DNA of 64,000 nt from Scalesia atractyloides (taxonomy: Eukaryota > Streptophyta > Magnoliopsida > Asterales > Asteraceae). Under the pieces are notes generated by a model. It had not been told where the DNA came from, did no database searches, and was given only the letters and a program-made list of their open reading frames with translations. Both the position numbers and the translations under genes were made by a program. The number at the start of each line of letters is the position of its first letter. Position 1 is the first letter of the stretch. Below, in pieces: positions 1 to 12,100 of the stretch. Location of the stretch: assembly GCA_947069175.1 (NCBI GenBank), contig CAMTDV010000013.1:53078610-53142609 (forward strand). Direction: 5' to 3'.

Positions 1-1257
1 CTTTTCTTGCTTTCTTAAAAACAAAAATCCAAAAATATGTTTTTTATTTTAAGGGGAGAAAAGTTGTAAAAATAAAAAAAGGAGGACAAAAAGAGTTTTT
101 GTAGAGAGAATCTTATTTCATCAGTGGACTATCACAGTATGCTAAAGAAATGGAATGATTTAGGTCTTACTGATGATGTGCCAGTAGGCTTCACACGATT
201 AGTAAATTGCTTCAAGATATAAACCTAAAAGAAAAACTGAGTAATTTGTGGGTCGAAATCTCGGATATGTGGACTTAGTTCTCCGAAATTTTGTTTGAGA
301 GAATGCAAGATTCTATGATACTAGGTCTTTATATTTAACTGATATCTGAGGTATTATCCTAGTTCTTCTGATTTTGCGTCGGCAATGACCTAGAACTTGT
401 ATAATACTTTTCGCATTATTCACTTCAAAAAGCTGCAAAAAAAATGAGTATATCATAAAAAGATACGACATCTGCAGTTCAAAAGATTCCTTATGACCTG
501 AAGTTGAGCCTTCATCTCTTTCTCTGTATGGAAATACTAACCTGAGCTCTCAAGGTCTCGCAATTCACCCCATTTACATATATTAATTAGATATATTCAC
601 CTATGAGATGAAATTCTGGGAATCTCGATGCGAGAGTATATTCTGAGATGGGAAACACAGTTATTTCATGTTCCTTAATCTTACCTAACATATCTTGAAA
701 CAATTGAGAAACATGTAGAGTTAAGTGGATAAGAATATTGGAAATCTAAGTAAATCTGTTTAAGACCTTAAAGTTACTACCAAGATCAATGGTACTTGTG
801 ATTTGTCTAAATATCGATGTAATCCTCTAACACAAAACTCACAAAAATATGTATGTAAATACATCTTTAGTGACTTTCTCGTTCTTTCTTTTCAGAAAAC
901 CCAAAAAGATTTTCAATTTTTTTAGCAATCTATCTTAGATTTTAGTCTACCGATGTTGAAAGCACCCTTAGTCCAAGTCAAAGCGATAATTGCTGGAGGA
1001 TAGCTAAAGATCATGGGTTGGGAGCTAATCCGAAAAGAAAATGTTCTGAAACATCAAGAAGTTCATTAACTTGAAACTTTAAATTTTAAAATAAATCTGT
1101 TTTGGTCAAACATCGGTCAACCAAGGTCATTAACTTGGACTTGGTAGGCAAATCTGTTAACCGGGGTCATTAACTTGGACTCGGTCAACTGAGTGGGTAA
1201 TAAAAACAAATAAAATTTCATAAAAAATAAAAAAAGATAAACAAGTGTAAGGAACTG
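1..1257. other. No recognisable gene; AT-rich sequence of probable retroelement origin
   Basis: No reading frame here resembles a known protein. A short direct duplication containing the words 'ggtcattaacttgga' occurs around 1122-1185. The stretch lies upstream of the palindrome clusters and of the Copia-type ORF at 2064, so it may be the decayed 5' part of that element, but no LTR end or primer binding site could be fixed. Confidence 0.4.
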
Positions 1258-1334
1258 ACTCGTACGAGTGACATACTGACTCGTATGAATGATAAAAGGC
1301 CCCGTTCGTACGAGGCATTACTCGTACGAATGAC
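1258..1334. repeat. Palindrome cluster a (ctcgtacgag-type)
   Basis: Four copies of a 10-11 bp motif built on the perfect palindrome TCGTACGA lie within about 75 bp (near 1258, 1280, 1303 and 1321). One copy is altered to tcgtatga. The same motif recurs at 1661-1932 and in the 3' LTR at 5931-6020, which suggests this block belongs to the same element. Confidence 0.75.
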
Positions 1335-1660
1335 CTTAGTGACTCTGTGTGACTGAAAGTTCTCTCGTGCGATCCAGTTCCTTCTACTCACATTCTTGAT
1401 CATTTTTACGTATCTATTCTTTGGGAAGGTTGATTGGCACACCTCTCGGGATGGGAAAGGTACTAATGCTAATTTCAGCTGTTATAATGCCGAAATTGGA
1501 ATAAAAGGACATAAAACATAGATTTAGGATAATTGGACCGGTAAAATGTAAAATTGAACTCAAATTCATACAAATCAGCCCCTTTAGCCTCTAAATCATC
1601 ATTCAATTTGTTAAACTTTACACGTTTTAAGTTCGGTTTGACAAGGTGTTATTTGGTTCG

Positions 1661-1932
1661 ATTCGTAACTTGTACGAATTGTTACTCGTACGAGAAAGCT
1701 TTTAAATGTCAGATTATCATCATCACTCGTATGAGTGATTGTTCGTACGAGCATGTTCTTAAATGTCTTAAGTTTCTTTGACTCGTACGAGGCACCACTC
1801 ATACGACTAAGTCTGTTCAAATCCTTAAAATTGTTAAGTATAAATTTCAACTCGTACGAAGAGTGACTCATACGAGTAGACTTGAATCTTTGTCTTAATA
1901 TCTGACTCGTACGAATGGTGACCCGTACGAGT
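1661..1932. repeat. Palindrome cluster b (ctcgtacgag-type)
   Basis: About ten copies of the TCGTACGA palindrome or one-base variants occur at irregular 15-55 bp spacing (near 1671, 1685, 1727, 1743, 1783, 1798, 1851, 1867, 1906 and 1921). The copies often come in pairs about 15 bp apart, separated by words like 'gtga' or 'gtgac'. The cluster ends about 130 bp before the ORF region, like cluster d in the leader of the neighbouring minus-strand element. Confidence 0.75.
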
Positions 1933-2063
1933 GTTTTAGTGTTGAAAATTTTGAAACTTTCTCTAAGTGTTTGAAATTTTCGTGTTTGCAGATCAAGAAG
2001 TCTTTGTTCTCACCATTCCACAACGTTTGTTGTCTACTAGATGAGAATATACCATAGATAGCA

Positions 2064-5000
2064 GCATACAGAGAAGTGTTAGATTTTCTGAGCAGGCTAC
2101 CTATTACAAAGGCCCTTACAGATAGACATATAACGTATCGATCTCATGTTGAATATTTTTGGGATGCTGTCGAATATAGTGAGGAAGAAAATGCCATCTT
2201 GTCTGTAGTACGCATCAACAACAAAGATATTGAAGTCAAGATCACTGAAGATCTTATTCGAAAGTGTTGGAGTTTAATGATGGTGAAGACGACCCGACCG
2301 GTAACCCATAATATATGGTCAAAGGGTGTTTTTATAGGATGGGCTACGCTGGATTCGTTAATGCCTCACCTTTCAAGAAGGGAAATCTCTGTGCTCCCTT
2401 TCGCTACATCACTCACTACATTATTCACGCCCTAAGCCACAGAAAGAGTGGATTTGATAACTTGATAGACTATCAGATGTGCATGATTACGGCATTGATT
2501 CTCAACCTGTCGTACAACTTTTCAAGACTTATATTTTCGCAGAGGGTACAAAACATTCAATGTGAGAAGTTTCTACAGTACCCGAGATTCGTACAAATGC
2601 TGCTAGATCATCTACATCCCAATCTGAAGAAGAAGAAGAAGAAAAGAAGATATTATGAGACTTGAGCATATGGATGTGTCTACATTAAAGAAGATGAATC
2701 TACACCTAAAGGCTTCCCCAACGCCAAGCCTGTGTTTAGGGCTATCACTGATAAAGACTATGTGGCGCCGCCCAGGGGGAAGCGGCGAAAGGATGATAGT
2801 GGGGATGAAGCTGATGAGATAGAAGCGTTAGATGGTTTTGTTGCAAAAAGAAGCGTGTGGTTACCAAGGAAGATAAGAAGGGGGTAAGGGGACAAAACGA
2901 AAGCAAACAGCTACATCTTCCTCCGCTGCCCCTCAGAAGAAGAAACGTGCATCTACCGGCATGAGTTTGGTTTATGAGACAGAGCCAAAAGAAAATGTTG
3001 AGACAGTGGCTGCTTAGATAGAGCAATAGGCATTTGGTGGTAAAGAAGGTTGAGACGAAAGGCATCCTCCTCTAGCACCGATGAAGAGGATAGGATAGCC
3101 GGAGAGAAAGAGAGAGCCAAAGAAAAAGAGTTAGAAAGATTGGTTGAAGAAAAAAAAAAGCTGAGGAGAGGAGAAGAAAAGAGACAGGAGAAGATGACCT
3201 ACATATGTGCCATCCGAATCTGACAGTGACACCCATGTTCTCAAATCATCAAAGAGGCCATCAAAACGTTTGAAGAGGCCAGCGGCAAGACATACAGACT
3301 CTCCGACAGCTAGATCAAAGAGAAAGGTACAGAAAAAGGGTGATGCAGAACAGAATGTTGACTCTATGCCACGACCACCACCATCACCAACTCCACAACC
3401 ACCACCATCACCACCTCGAAACCATCACCACAACCACCTCCACAACCATCACCACAACCACCATCACAACCCACACCTCAACCTAATCCTACTCAATCTT
3501 AACCCAAGTTCTCAACAGGATCCAGACTTGAAGATCAGCTTGACTCCGATTTTGGAGATATTTCAGGGGGGAAGAATTTTCTGCTGACATGTTCAATGAC
3601 ACGCGGATTGAAGAGTTAGAAAATCAGGTCATGATGAATAGTGTTAAGATTGCTGAATTACAGCAGCAGATTAAGGACCTAAAAGAAGATAAACAACCTC
3701 TGAGGCTATTTTGGCGAGTATTGTGTCTGAGAATGAAAGACTAAAGGAAATGAATGGAAGAATACGATGAAGAACGCCTTAGAAATCAAAGGCAAATGAG
3801 CTTATTCGAGAAAATCCTTACCAAGAAACTCGGGATTAATCTGGTTGCAGAAATTTATGAGATTGAAAGGCAAGTGGCTAAGGAAATGTTGCTGAGCGGG
3901 AACGTATAGCAAAAGAATAGTTGACGCTCAAGGAAAGGGAAAAGAGAAGGTTAGTGAGAAACCTATGACAGAGAAAACTGCGCCAGTATCTTCAGAGTTA
4001 ACAGTGTATAAGCAGACGAAGAAGTTTGTGTTGATTGGAAAGCCAAGGGATGTAGATATTGACATGTCAAATCTATCTGCAAAACATCAGGAGTGGCTGG
4101 TAAAAAGAAATATGTTGAAAGAGATTGAAGAAGACATAGATGCTTTTGATGAGGAGGATGATGAAGACGTAGATGAAACCAATGATGCATCAAATAAAAA
4201 GTCTGATAGTGATAGTGATGATGATGATAATGATATGGGTGGTTCGGAAACTCTTGTAACATAATCTGATTTGAATGAAGATATTGATTTTTCTATGTAC
4301 GTGGACGATTCAGCTAACCAAGTTGAAGGTGACAAAGATCAGGGAAAGATGTATGAGAGCTCAAAGGATTCAAAGCAGGTAGGAATTCTCATAGTGACTG
4401 ATATGTCAAATGTTCTTGTCGTGCCAAAATCGAAGATTTTGTATTTAGAGCATGATGTGGAAGAAGGAGAGTTTATCAACAGTTACACAAAGGAAGAGAT
4501 TGCGGGTATGTTGGGCATGGATGAAGAAACGTTTGAATTTGACTTCGAAGACGAACTGAACAACATCAGTGCTTTCGAGCCTGAAGATAATATCTTTGAA
4601 CATTTTTCTAAAGCTCACGAATACGATAAGGTTATCGTGGAGGATGATTCCGATGTCCATGATACTATAAATATTGCTGGAGAGGGTACGGATGACTCCC
4701 CAACCTTTAGTGAGATGTTTGCAGCCGAAAATGATGATTTATTGAAGCGTAAAGTTGAAGAGGCTGTGAAACAGGGAACAGTTCCTCAACGTTTATCTAA
4801 AGAAGAAATTGCCGAGATAAGGAAACTGTGGTTCAAGAAATTACCAGAGGAACGTAAATTCAAACGTCCCCTAGCATTCTTAACGCGTGATGCTAACATT
4901 TCTCTAGGGGACTTCATTAGCTGCGCATGGGTCGAAGAACTTGATGTATATGCGATAAGAGGGAGTATGGGCTCCAATACTTCTGACACTTAAGCGATAT

Positions 5001-5766
5001 TAAGACCCTGCCATTCTGGGATATTAAAGAACTGGTGCAGACTAAGATGATTAATTTAAAGATGAAATTTCACGACCAGCAGAAATGGAAACTGATAAAA
5101 CTAGAAGCTACTCATGGTTTTAGAAGCTGGAAGCCACATATGCCCAAAAGAGACACAAAGATCGATCCTGCTACGAAGGAAAAGGATGTGACGTTGATCG
5201 TTAAGAGGCCGAAAGTGATGAAAAACATGCCTCTGATCAAGATTGAGCAAGATTTCTTCAAGATTTTCAAATGGTGGCATTATGATTCAAATACAGATGA
5301 AGATGTTATTTGTGTCCAACCAAATGAAGATTCTTGGAAGATAACTGATCCGAAGCCGTCATAGCACACAAACGTATATATGGTCTATGGCGCGACATTC
5401 GAGTACTAGACCCAATGTGGCTAGTCAATTGCTCAAAGAAGGATATAGAATGTTTATTCTACAACAAAAATCAGTTTTGAGGAAAGAGACAAAGAGCAGG
5501 TACTCTAGTTCCATAAGATTGTTAATATTTGTTTTGCTAACAATATACATTTAGGAACAACATGGAACACTTCATGGAGGAAGCTGGAAGAGATGAAGCA
5601 GCGAAAGAAAGAAAAGAATGCTGAAAGAATTGCGAAGAGAAAGCGAATTGCATCGCTGAGAAGCTTTCGCTTTGGCAACACATACAATCGACCTCCTCCT
5701 ATTGACCAAACGCCGATATCGTCTGAGGAGCGTCGCAGGCCACCAAAACATTTCTTCGGACGTTAA
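2064..5766 (+). pseudogene. Degenerate post-pol ORF of a Copia-type element (function unknown)
   Basis: Several consecutive frames in one direction (2064-2435, 2315-2665, 3207-3587, 3965-4264, 4271-4993, 5035-5364 and about 5480-5766) make up one long broken protein of roughly 1,100-1,200 residues. The N-terminal part has a HVEYFWDAVEY motif, then MGYAGFVN, HALSHRKSGFDN and QYPRFVQMLLDH. I recall this order from anonymous Asteraceae retroelement proteins. The middle is lysine-rich, proline/histidine-rich and acidic. The C-terminal part has ERKFKRPLAFLTRDANISLGD, a KNMPL motif and a basic end. There are at least five frameshifts and several stops. The frame at 2076 opens with GTG, so no true start is seen. 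No enzymatic motif is recognised. The family assignment is recalled resemblance; the decay is seen directly. Confidence 0.7.
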
Positions 5767-5816
5767 ATGTCAATATTTGTTGAAGAAATTTTTGAAGACT
5801 ATCCAAGACTGCGGCA

Positions 5817-5833
5817 ACAACCAAGGGGGAGTT
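5817..5833 (+). other. Polypurine tract of element 1
   Basis: A purine-rich run (aaccaagggggag) lies immediately before the TGTTAGTGC start of the LTR. This is the usual place for plus-strand DNA priming in a Copia element. Confidence 0.75.
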
Positions 5834-5930
5834 TGTTAGTGCATAATGTCTATCGCCTACGTTAGGTTATGTTGGTTATCTAAATAGGGCTTAGATTATC
5901 AAATATTGTATGTTTTATATAATATGTGGC

Positions 5931-6020
5931 TCGTACGAGTGACCATCATGGCTCGTACGAGTGACCATCATGGCTCGTACGAGTGACATCTTGTCACTCG
6001 TACGAAGCACCACTCGCACG
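5931..6020. repeat. Palindrome cluster c inside U3 of LTR 1
   Basis: Three tandem copies of a 21-22 bp unit (gctcgtacgagtgaccatcat type) are followed by two variants, ctcgtacgaa and ctcgcacgag. The array ends about 40 bp upstream of the TATA box, where enhancer-like elements of an LTR promoter would be expected. Confidence 0.85.
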
Positions 6021-6060
6021 AGCCAAACACCTACTCACTCATGTGCGAGCCATGTTGGCC

Positions 6061-6069
6061 TATAAATAG
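6061..6069 (+). promoter_or_regulatory. TATA box of LTR 1
   Basis: TATAAATAG lies 228 bp into the 356 bp LTR and directly downstream of the palindrome array. Position and sequence fit the U3 promoter of a plant Copia LTR. Confidence 0.75.
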
Positions 6070-6189
6070 TTGAGCTTGAGTGTTGTGTGATTATCTGTTG
6101 GTGTGTGACTACGGCGAAGCCCTGTCCAGTTTTTTACTCGTTTGTAACCTTCATGTTTATTAATACGAATCAAAGGCGTCTAAGCAACA

Positions 6190-6452
6190 TACCTGATTGT
6201 TTGTTTGTCCAACTCGCTAGCAATGAATTCCGACTCTAGTAGCTTAGTCGAATCGGTCCCGTGCTCATAAGAGGAGAGCCGATCACCTCTCACAATATCA
6301 CACTGAAAAACTTTAGGTTTGTGAACAACCATGAAAATCTGAAATCCCGTTTCGGTAATCAGTTTTAAGAACAGTCCTGAATGATTGATCAACAAAATGG
6401 TAATCTCTTCAATTAGCAAATCTTCATCAGATAACAAATCATCTGGTAACAC
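6190..6452 (-). pseudogene. Open stretch in the internal region of element 2, product unknown
   Basis: An 80-90 residue open frame on the minus strand, downstream of the leader of element 2. It is acidic (DDLLSDEDLLIEE) and ends within a few bases of the border with the LTR of element 1. By position it could be the start of gag, but it has no zinc knuckle or other recognisable gag motif. It may be a chance open frame. Confidence 0.25.
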
Positions 6453-7319
6453 ATTCAGATCTTAGAAACATTCTTACACGATCGGAATCACATGCTTCCT
6501 CTTCAGTCACAATAACAGATATATAGTCTTCTCCGTTAGACCCAACAACAACTTAATAAACAAACATCATCATTCCCCAAGGGTTAGTTCGAAAAACAAT
6601 TCATCTGCTCAAAGATTAACCATTCTGACACTTTAGACTATCACAAAGCTGTGATATCTTTTTAGTGTCGGTAATACAGTTGCATCTTCTGACGCTAATC
6701 TTGCTAACCGGCTTGACAAAGACCCGGGACTCAAACCCTAAGACATCAATCTATATCACGATCCAAAAATTCTGAACTTCCTATGATCATGAACAAGTGA
6801 ATCCATATCTTCTACATCCCTGGATAATCTAAAGTCTGAACTACCCTAATACTGTTGCACAGTCACGAATTTTAAAAATGCCGGAAGTTCAGTATATTAT
6901 ATGAAATTTTTATTCCCCTCATTTTTGCAAATTCTGACCTCTTTTTGAAAAACTTATCACTGAATTTTCCCCTCAAATCTGAAAAAGTTTCTTCACTATT
7001 CTCTGAAAAACTCAACTATGCGGAAAATATGTCATTTTAATCCACAAAAGTCAGTTTTCAGCAAATGCGGATTTTACATTTAGGCTCATTCATAGTCACT
7101 ATACCAAATGATAATTTTTTGCATAGGTATCAATTACTACCCCATTATCTTCAACCCTCTGTGATCTCATCAACATATCTATTCTCTGAAGCTCTCAATG
7201 GTGTCCCCGAACAGCCCGAATTTGTCGTTGAAAACTCGAAAAAATTTTCAATCATCAATTTTTTCTAGACACTCGTATCATCGGCACGACCAAAAAATGC
7301 CTTTTTTAGGCATTTTGGG
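6453..7319. other. Leader/internal sequence of element 2 without a supported gene
   Basis: AT-rich sequence between the palindrome cluster at 7320-7412 and the open stretch at 6190-6452. Short open frames occur on both strands (for example 7065-7268 on +), but none resembles a known protein. Confidence 0.5.
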
Positions 7320-7412
7320 TTAACTTCGTACGAGGAAAACTTTACTTCGTGCGAAGTGATCACTTCGTGCAAGGTAAGTAACTTCGTGCGAGGTGAGTAA
7401 CTTCGTACGAAC
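7320..7412. repeat. Palindrome cluster d (ttcgtacgaa type) in the leader of element 2
   Basis: Five copies of a motif like acttcgtacgaag, some with tgcg or tgca cores, at about 20 bp spacing. The cluster lies between the primer binding site at 7639 and the coding side, the same relative place as cluster b in element 1. The flanking word is 'aagtaact' here rather than 'gtgac'. Confidence 0.7.
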
Positions 7413-7638
7413 AGTTTTGATTATGTTTTTTAATCCAAAATCTTTATTTCTTTAAATTTCATGATATTCTTCCACAGATATGGTCGAAATTCATTTTTGA
7501 ACCATCCTGTAGTTTCAATTTTACTTTTTGTCCGTGGATTGTCCATTTATTTAATGATTTAAGTCTAAACCCCTTAAAAGTCCATAATTCATGAGCATAG
7601 GTGATTCAATCAACTGGATCAATTGAATCAGTACCGTA

Positions 7639-7650
7639 GCTCTGATACCA
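7639..7650 (-). other. Primer binding site of element 2
   Basis: The minus strand reads TGGTATCAGAGC, the usual complement of the 3' end of plant initiator tRNA-Met. It begins three bases inside the LTR end at 7653 and fixes the element's orientation. Confidence 0.85.
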
Positions 7651-7652
7651 AT

Positions 7653-8167
7653 TGAAAGTCCAAGAAACGGCGGTTTAGACAGAAGTTTGGGTAGAAAATA
7701 ACTAATTCAGTAGAATGTTATTAAGAACATAGTACAAGCGGAAGTCGAATGATTTCATTCATACCAAAAGAGTATACATCTTGACAAGCTAGATAAATTT
7801 TGGAAAATTTCTCCAGCATTTCCCCTCTTGAAACTCCAAAACTTAACAACTAATGAACACACTATGCTATATTTAGACATATACCCTCATGTGAACTGAG
7901 CCCATTTACCTTCGTAGAAAGTTGCTTACCTCCGTACGAAGGTGCTTTTTTACCTTCGTATGAAGGTGTTAGTTTACCTTCGTACAAAGTAGCTACCTTT
8001 CGTACGGATGACTACTCCGTACAAAGTCACCATTTCGTACGAAGTGACCTCAAAACACCTCTCTCGTTCGCACTTAAGTCATGTGTTCGAATCTAAAATA
8101 TAAAATATTCAAAACACGCTCTATCTAGCCTATTCGCACAGTGGCGGACACAGAACATGCATCAACA
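7653..8167 (-). repeat. 5' LTR of Copia-type element 2
   Basis: A 515 bp LTR. On the minus strand it starts TGTTGATGCATG at 8167 and ends GGACTTTCA at 7653, directly before the primer binding site. It carries palindrome cluster e. The outer flank is ataca at 8168. The matching 3' LTR is not in the window. Confidence 0.75.
7912..8050. repeat. Palindrome cluster e inside LTR 2
   Basis: Seven degenerate copies of ttcgtacgaagg and variants (tccgtacgaagg, ttcgtatgaagg, ttcgtacaaag, ttcgtacggatg) at about 20 bp spacing. The core TCGTACGA is shared with clusters a-d although the surrounding words differ. Confidence 0.75.
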
Positions 8168-8326
8168 ATACAACAATTCTATTCTTTTTGCAGATATAAC
8201 TTAACCAGTGTGAATAAAATGATATTTTATATAAGATGGTTATAATTTTCTAGTTGATAGAATTTATTAGATGGATAATTTTTAATTACCTAAAATTAAT
8301 ACTCACAAAAATATAGTGTATTTATG

Positions 8327-9020
8327 TTAGGATCTGAGTTTGAATTGTTGTGAAAGTTTAAAGATGGAAAGTAATGAATGAAGATAGATCAAAGATAAAT
8401 GTAGCGGAAATGTAAACTTTGATTCACAACAATTGGAAGAATGTTTTCATTGACAATGCTTTTGTAATATTAATCACGTATTCATGCAATTACAAAGTCC
8501 CCCTCAGTCTAAGATCACTCTAATTTGTTCGTACAAAATGTGTAGAATGATGGATAGAACAGTACAGGTACTATTCTTTTTATAGTACATTACAAACCAC
8601 TAAGCATCTTTGGCTGACATCACTTATGAAAGTGACATTTAACAAACTAAAAAACTCTAACCTCTGCTATACCTAAACACTGTTACATTAAAATACAATA
8701 TAATTCTGATGATAACAACTGTTGAGATATCCTCTGTTGGGTTTATCCTTTGTTAGTCTTCAGTAGACTTTACTTCAATAGACTTTATCTTCATCAGAGG
8801 TTCTCATCAGCAAACCTTTGCTTCAACAGCCTTTAAGCTTCATCAAAGTTTCTCTCTAGCAAACTTTAGTTCCAGCAGAGCTTTGTTCTTAACAGATCTT
8901 GTGAATAGTCTTTAAGTATCAGCAGAGTTTAGAGCAGCAGATCTTTATTAGTGATCAGATGTTGTAGATTGTTTCGTCTTTCAATCATCTATTCTTGTAT
9001 AGGGTTCAATAGATCCAACA
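8327..9020 (-). repeat. 3' LTR of Copia element 3
   Basis: 694 bp. On the plus strand it starts TGTTAGGATCTG and ends GATCCAACA. It aligns along its length with 19611-20299, with scattered substitutions. Downstream in minus-strand sense it abuts the purine tract at 9021-9036. Confidence 0.9.
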
Positions 9021-9036
9021 ATCTCCCCTAAAATAG
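9021..9036 (-). other. Polypurine tract of element 3
   Basis: The minus strand reads CTATTTTAGGGGAGAT immediately before the TGTTGGATC start of the 3' LTR, the standard position and composition for a Copia PPT. Confidence 0.85.
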
Positions 9037-9169
9037 ATGATGCCAAAACTTTTCTTTATTGGTGATATTTATTTCTCATCAGCTTCCTTTATCTATCCTT
9101 TGAATTGTAATTTAAAGTATAGGGAAATCATGTCATCAAAATCCCTTTGAAGTTCAAGGTTAATCAGAT

Positions 9170-12100
9170 CTAGTCAGATGCATCCAGACCATATGCATCC
9201 TCCATAGTAAGCTTTTGAACTTTACCATCTGATTTGAGCAAGGTCAATTTGTGAGTGTCTAAGGATGACTTCCACTTTAGAATTTTTGCACCAGATGGTT
9301 TTTGTGGGTGAAGAGTTGTTCTTGATGAGTTTGGCGATTGAGGTCTGCTAATAAGGTTTGAGATAATTTCTTTAAGATTATCACTTACAGCATTTGTATG
9401 GTAAAACAATCGATTTTTTATTCCCTCTTTCCTATGCTCTTCAAACCTCTGCGCATCATCTTCTTCCATCTCTTTTGCCTTTTTACTTGGTTTAAGGCAT
9501 GTGTGGGTAAGACAGTGGTTGAAGTATTCTTTTTGGAGGCTTGGGTCTGTTGAGGGATTGTTGTTGGTGGATATGCTGGTTTTCTTGGAACTGAAGGATC
9601 TTTCTTTCTAAGCTCTTCAAGTCTTTTGTAGGTATCAATTGCCCTAGACTCTAACCATCTTGCAACATACCTTGATGAGCCATAGTTTGAAGCAACTAGC
9701 TCAACTTTCATCCTTTTAATCTTCAAGGCATGATTTTGATCAACATTTTTAGTCTTTTTCTAATCAGGTGGAGTTGGCTTGTTTAATGGATCCTAGCATA
9801 CCCTGAATTCCATCAATTTCTTCTTTAAGATCATTTGCAGACCAATCCTTGAATTATGCTCTTGTTAGTTTGTATGGTTTATGTTGCATTATATGGTCAA
9901 GATAATCCTGTTTTAGTTCTCCATTGATAGGCCTTTCTGACATAGACTTACTCATTTCTTTGTCAAAGTCTTCAATGTTTCTAACTTTGCTCAGTTCATA
10001 AGACATAATGCCTTGAGTAGTCCTGACATCTTTCTTTGGCAATATTCTCAGCTTGTCTAGCCTTCATCTAAATTTCTTGGCTTTCTGTAACCAAATAGAT
10101 ATGGAAAGACAAGTTTTGTATTATCCTCTGATGTGTAGAATGATTCAATTTCTTTTTGCAAAACTATCAGTTCTAGAGGATATTTGGCAACAAAAGGTAT
10201 GATGGATAGTGGTTGATAAATGGTTGGAAGTGAAGTGGTTTTAGGTGAAGATGATGAGGATGGTGATGAAGTGATAGGTTTTGATAACAAAGGGATTGGT
10301 GATGGAATCTATTCATCATCTTTAACAACAAAAGTTTTCCTTTTGCGTTGGAATTTGATTTGTGGTGAAGGTGGTCGTGTTGGAATTCTTGGTGGTGTGG
10401 AAAATGGCTGAGTTAAAGTTGGAAAACTAAGTTTAGTAGTGAATGGGTAACATTTGTTGAAGCAATATCTACTGCAACATTTGTTATGATAGCATCTTCT
10501 ACTCCAACATCTGTTGGATGAGTTGGTGAAGGTTTCTTTGGTGTGGGTCTTTGTTTCTTTTCAGGTGGTGGTGTTGGTTTAGTTGGAGCAGAGGATACAC
10601 TTAGTGTTTGCCCAGCAGTAGGTTTTAGGAGAGGTGGTTCTTGACTGTATAACTTTTCTAGCAGACTTGGCTCATTCTTCTTCAATGAGTTCTGTGGCTT
10701 TGACCTCTGGTGTATCTTGCCTCTTCCTGCTTTTCCTCAACAATATCTTCTATATTTTTATTTAAAGTCTCATCAATCCATTGTCCTAAACCGGCACCTA
10801 ATGTTGTAGTAGAGGTTTGAATTGGCTTTTGTTATACCTTTGGTTTTGCATGTGATGAAGGCTGCAACTTTCTCAATGTATCCCCCCCCCTTTTGGCATC
10901 ACCCTCAATTTCATCTTGAAGGATTGTAGCCGGGGTAGAGCCAGTTTTCTTCAGTAAATGGTCTTTGATAGCTTTAATGTCTGCTTGTGTATCTTTGTAT
11001 CTAGCCTCAACCATATTCCTGATGAGCTTCATGTGGGTTTCATGTTGGATGTCAGCCAAGTTCCTTTGAGCTAGGATAATTGGTTGTACAATTTTCCATA
11101 GTTCATCGGCACTTTGTGGTGTGGAAGGTTGACTGTGAGAGTTTCGTAACATCTGCTTCATCATCTGTTTTATCTCATCAATTGATGATTCCATGGATGT
11201 CACTCTATCCGTCAATTCTCTATATCTTAGTTCATCACCAAATTTAATAGGATCATCTGAACTCCAACCTGAAGTAATTGTATTTGACCATTTACAGGAG
11301 TAAACTATATAGCATCAGAACCAAATGCCCCTTTTTCTTGGTTATGGGGAGTTCCAACTTGGACAGAGGTTACAATTGTAGCCTCAACAGTTGTTTCCTT
11401 TAAGGAAGTCTTATGAATGTAACTATTATCCAATTAAGAAACGGTTGTTTCACCATTTGTAGTAGCTGCTTCACTTGAACTACCACCAAGAGTTACTTGT
11501 AACTCAGGGGGTGTAACCTCCTCAGCTATTTCTGGGTTAGCAAAGAGATTTAACTCAGACTCGGCCACATAAGAAGGTGAACTCTCATGAATAGGTGATT
11601 GAGAGGAACTGATTTGTGTCTAGTTATCTCAATTGCATAAAACAGAGGTATGATAGTAGGGGGTATTGCAGTGGAGGGTTGTGGAGTAGAAAGAGAATCT
11701 GCCCTGTGGGGAGGGGCTTAAGAACAGACTTTCAAGTGAAATTTGCCTCAAGTGTGGTGTCATGTGCTTACAACTTGTTCCTTTTGTGAGGAATCAAGAG
11801 GAATATGGTTGGGTGGAGATCTTTGTTCAACTGTTGTGAGGAAGTAGCAACAGTGGTTTCAGGTGACTTTTGTGTTGTCACGGATATAACCTCTGGGATC
11901 TCATCTTCTAGAGTTACCTTTTTAGGTTTCTGTTTGGTGGGATTTTTGGATTGGGAAGGTTTCATTTTGATTTTTGTTGGTGTGGGTTTCACAACATCGG
12001 TGGTACTGTCGTGATCACCAAGAGCAGTGGGCTCGGCAACAGAGTTTTGAGCTTGTGATGTGGATTCATCTAAATTTTGCTAATCCTCCTTTGCTTGTGT

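Larger units (their letters stand above)
1258..6189 (+). mobile_element. Copia-type LTR element 1, right part (left end not resolved)
   Basis: The right side is well defined: a broken ORF of the Asteraceae post-pol family, a purine tract at 5817-5833, and an LTR from TG at 5834 to CA at 6189. No pol domain is visible upstream, and the 5' LTR is not recognisable. The element is therefore either a non-autonomous copy carrying only this ORF, or a truncated copy whose pol lies outside the window. It abuts internal sequence of a minus-strand relative at 6190, consistent with insertion into it. The flank tacct at 6190 would be the right TSD, but its partner is not visible. Confidence 0.55.
5834..6189 (+). 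repeat. 3' LTR of Copia-type element 1
   Basis: A 356 bp terminal repeat running from TGTTAGTGC to AGCAACA, preceded by a purine tract. It contains five palindrome motifs and then a TATA box at 6061. The start TGTTAGTGCAT resembles TGTTGATGCAT, the start of the LTR at 7653-8167 read on the minus strand, so the two families look related. No second copy was found in the window, so the assignment rests on position and internal signals. Confidence 0.75.
6190..8167 (-). mobile_element. Copia-type element 2, 5' part (LTR plus leader)
   Basis: Read on the minus strand, an LTR (8167 down to 7653) is followed by a primer binding site complementary to initiator methionine tRNA (7650 to 7639). About 1.4 kb of leader and internal sequence follows, stopping at 6190 where the LTR of element 1 begins. 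Pol and the 3' LTR are absent from the window. The simplest reading is that element 1 inserted into element 2. Confidence 0.65.

Noticed and set aside
3207..3587. Independent Pro/His-rich protein gene
   Set aside because: It is the low-complexity middle of the broken post-pol ORF of element 1; the His run follows a frameshift in a CCA-rich tract.
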